Shown here piece by piece: positions 61,860-64,000 of a stretch of 64,000 nucleotides of DNA. This DNA is from an uncultured Gammaproteobacteria bacterium (GTDB lineage: Bacteria; Pseudomonadota; Gammaproteobacteria; Pseudomonadales; Pseudohongiellaceae), in assembly GCA_913060695.1 (NCBI GenBank), contig CAJXUA010000012.1, forward strand, positions 1 through 64,000, read 5' to 3'. The notes below the pieces were generated by a model that searched no databases, was not told the DNA's origin, and saw nothing but the letters and a program-made list of their open reading frames with translations. The translations under genes were made by a program, and so were the position numbers. Numbering within the stretch: position 1 is the first letter of the stretch; each line of letters begins with the position of its first letter.

Positions 61860-62804
61860 TTAGTCAGTGCGGCCCGAATGCTCCCGTGCAATACGCAGCG
61901 TTGCCTCTGTACCACCGGCAATACCTGCATCGCCCCAGTACCCTACCGTTGGCATATTGAAGCCCTGATCGATACGCTGCGCAACGTCGCGCGCGTTAGT
62001 GGTAATGCCGCATGGCTTATTGTACTGCTTGCATAGCGCTGCCACTTTCGCGATCGCGTCCTGCACATCGGGATGATTGCCGGGAACGCCCATATTCATA
62101 GACAAGTCAGCTGGACCTACGAAGATCGCGCCAACACCAGGAGTCGTCATGATTGCCTCTGCATTGTCTACGCCTTCCTGTGACTCGATCTGCATAACGG
62201 CGAGCAGGTCGCCATTCGGGTTGTGCGGCCAAGTGTCTGCACGCTGCACATAGTCTGCCGAACCCCAATACCAAGCTGCTGCGGCAGGTGACATGCCACG
62301 CACGCCCTTAGGCTCTCTGATCTCTGACCCACGCGCTTGTGGATAACGCATCGCGGCGACAGCTCGTGCTGCTTGTTCGGCGTTCTCAACATAGGGGAAC
62401 ATAATGCCGAAGGCACCCACGTCTAGAATCTGCTTTACCAGCCACTCTGGATCATTACGGCCGTTGGCTGGCAGACGCACAATAGGCGTTGTCGCCATCT
62501 GCGTATTGCCTTGCTCTGCTATGGTCTGCTTGTCCGACATACCGATAAGAAACTCTTGCAGCAGCTGCGGATTGAACGGCGTGTGCTCCATGTCGATCAG
62601 AATATAATCTAGCCCGGAACGCGAGAGAGCGCGGGCATTCGCTAGTGAAAAATTGCCCGTGAACAGGCCGAAAATTGGCTCATCTTTTTGCAGCGTTTCG
62701 ATACTGCGATTGAGATGAATTGAGTCTTGAGCGAATACGGAAGTAGCGGCAAAAGTGGAAAGAGTAAAAGCGCCTAAGAGTGCGCGAAGAGACATCTGTT
62801 TCAT
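61860..62804 (-). CDS. HpcH/HpaI-type aldolase with a signal peptide
   Basis: The 314-residue precursor is a class II pyruvate aldolase-like TIM barrel. Residues include the catalytic His in LIDMEHTPF, metal ligands Glu in VMQIESQEG and Asp in VGPADLSMNMG, and the R of IVRLPANGRND. Unusually it begins with a clear signal peptide (LLGAFTLSTFAATSVFAQDS), so it should work in the periplasm, while known HpaI aldolases are cytoplasmic. AAGGAA precedes the ATG. The substrate is unknown. Confidence 0.87.
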   Translation of the reverse strand: MKQMSLRALLGAFTLSTFAATSVFAQDSIHLNRSIETLQKDEPIFGLFTGNFSLANARALSRSGLDYILIDMEHTPFNPQLLQEFLIGMSDKQTIAEQGNTQMATTPIVRLPANGRNDPEWLVKQILDVGAFGIMFPYVENAEQAARAVAAMRYPQARGSEIREPKGVRGMSPAAAAWYWGSADYVQRADTWPHNPNGDLLAVMQIESQEGVDNAEAIMTTPGVGAIFVGPADLSMNMGVPGNHPDVQDAIAKVAALCKQYNKPCGITTNARDVAQRIDQGFNMPTVGYWGDAGIAGGTEATLRIAREHSGRTD

Positions 62805-63038
62805 GGAGAATTCCTTAGGATGACAAGTGAAAATAACGCAGCGCGCATGCTAGTCCGAATGCAAGCCAAGGTAAAATCAATTTCTCCAATAAAATTTTTC
62901 GGGAACTCATTTCCATTGCTAGGTAGTTGAAACTTTAGGGCTTATCCGCAACAAGATAATTTGTGTCAAAATGAAATTAGCACCTTGGCATTGACGAGAG
63001 TTGTTACCACGTGTGACATAGGGCGCCAAGATAGAGCA

Positions 63039-63401
63039 TTAAGAAGAGCGCGATACCCCAAGGCGCCGCTTGCACCAATAAAGCACAGACTCGATTCCTT
63101 GCACCACACCACGGGCCACGATCAATACCCCGAGTTTCGCTCGCGCGCCTAGACTAAGCCCACTGGCTGCCTGCATATGCAGCAGATGATAACGAAACCA
63201 AGGCTTGCTATGGGCGTAGGCAGCAACACGACGAGATAGCTTGGTCAGCACGAATAGGGCGAGAAACAGGAATACGAGCCCGGGAATAACCGGCATGATC
63301 AAGCCAATTACACCTAGGATCAAGAAGCATCCCACCAGCATGATTCCTGCAAATTTGTAGAGCAACGGCAGCGGTTTTCTTTTGTCTTTGGCGCCTAACA
63401 T
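63039..63401 (-). CDS. PGPGW/DUF454-like small membrane protein
   Basis: The 120-residue protein has two or three helices (FAGIMLVGCFLILGVIGLIM and VIPGLVFLFLALFVL) followed by a basic amphipathic tail. It resembles the putative transmembrane PGPGW/DUF454 group. GGAGGACA precedes the ATG. Function unknown. Confidence 0.72.
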   Translation of the reverse strand: MLGAKDKRKPLPLLYKFAGIMLVGCFLILGVIGLIMPVIPGLVFLFLALFVLTKLSRRVAAYAHSKPWFRYHLLHMQAASGLSLGARAKLGVLIVARGVVQGIESVLYWCKRRLGVSRSS

Positions 63402-63586
63402 ATTGTCCTCCAGTAACTCAGAATGTTCTTCGATCTATAGTTCTATGCAGCGTCCATGCCACATCATAAGCCACTGTTTTAAATAGCTTATATTTTTATC
63501 CGTGCTAGAAATATGGCGAATTTCGATAAGTAGTGGCGATCTCGCTACAATACAGCTCGCAATTCATTCAATGGAGAATCGTCACA

Positions 63587-64000
63587 ATGGAAACAGTCGT
63601 CATTACGGGTGCAAATCGGGGCATTGGGCTAGGCCTAGTGCAGGAATTTCTCGCCAAGAACACTCGCGTGATTGCCGGATGTCGACACCCGGAGAAGGCT
63701 ACTGCCCTAAGTGAGCTCGCGAAGAACGCAGCGCTGGAAATACTCCCACTCGATGTGGCCGACGAGGCAACCGTCAGCAACTTTATCGCCTCGCTAGCGA
63801 ACACGCCTGTCGACATCCTCATTAATAATGCCGGCACACTGGGAGGCGACAAACAGAGTGCGAATAGTATGGATTATGATGCCTGGGCCGAGGCCTTTGC
63901 CATCAACACTATTGCGCCCTTTCGTCTAACCATTGGCTTGCTTGCTAATCTAAAGAAATCGTCACGCCCGCGAGTCATCAGTGTGTCTAGCCAGATGGGT
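63587..64000 (+). CDS. short-chain dehydrogenase/reductase, cut by the window end
   Basis: The open frame from ATG 63587 runs to the last base (138 codons seen). It starts METVVITGANRGIGLGLVQE with the TGxxxGxG NADP-binding motif and has NNAG (LINNAGTLGG) near residue 84. The catalytic YxxxK lies beyond the window. It resembles C-factor-like SDRs. Confidence 0.9.
   Translation, partial: METVVITGANRGIGLGLVQEFLAKNTRVIAGCRHPEKATALSELAKNAALEILPLDVADEATVSNFIASLANTPVDILINNAGTLGGDKQSANSMDYDAWAEAFAINTIAPFRLTIGLLANLKKSSRPRVISVSSQMG

Overview
The window looks like chromosome of a free-living, aerobic or microaerobic gammaproteobacterium with about half G+C. Evidence for this is the density of signal-peptide-bearing genes, TonB-dependent receptors, c-type cytochromes, MscS/MscK channels, YehS, YchJ and YidD. 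A marine lineage near Cellvibrionales/Pseudomonadales is a guess from overall flavour, not a demonstrated placement. I see no rRNA, tRNA, CRISPR array, transposase or integrase.

Layout. 1-8.8 kb: a secreted serine hydrolase, a ParD-like/methionine aminopeptidase pair behind a palindromic operator, a TonB-dependent receptor, and a PmrAB/QseBC-type two-component system with a CTTAAG-N5-CTTAAG box in its upstream region. 8.8-12.8 kb: a nitric-oxide block on the minus strand (nnrS, a cupin gene broken by an in-frame TAG, and quinol NO reductase). 13-19.7 kb: an MscS channel, a second serine hydrolase, a diheme peroxidase with a His/Met-rich tail plus an unknown partner, and a second TonB receptor. 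20-26.9 kb: an unrecognised protein with a DUF6447-like tail, gamma-glutamyltransferase, cytochrome b561, a cytochrome c-propeller fusion, an EVE protein and an alpha/beta hydrolase.

27.1-39.1 kb is the most unusual part. Two paralogous secreted proteins of no family I recognise flank a heme c/copper type II monooxygenase-like protein and an Ig-like secreted protein. Downstream lie a SOUL protein, a YcaQ-type glycosylase, a PQQ dehydrogenase and, divergent from it, a second heme c/copper monooxygenase-like protein with an added redoxin domain. 40.6-48.9 kb is a copper-handling island: a CopRS-type two-component system, the CopA multicopper oxidase and CopB, a MerR regulator with a clear long-spacer operator, a Cu(I) P-type ATPase and a membrane cupredoxin. 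49-64 kb is mostly housekeeping: a TolB-propeller amidohydrolase, small secreted proteins, YehS, YchJ, a DASS transporter, an MscK-like channel, a GAF/degenerate GGDEF protein, a DUF4177-YidD-TM2 operon, a secreted HpaI-type aldolase and a truncated SDR.

A family of perfect or near-perfect inverted repeats with core GGGGTCAGAGTAACTTGA (or GGGGTCAGGTTCCTTGA) runs through the window. There are ten loci plus one diverged relative. Most begin or end within about ten bases of a stop codon, and between convergent genes they fill the whole gap. They bracket the 27.2-32.4 kb cassette and the SOUL, YcaQ and cupredoxin genes, and one copy supplies the stop codon and last residues of the copper ATPase. 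A second, Pseudomonas-like REP pair lies at 25230-25319.
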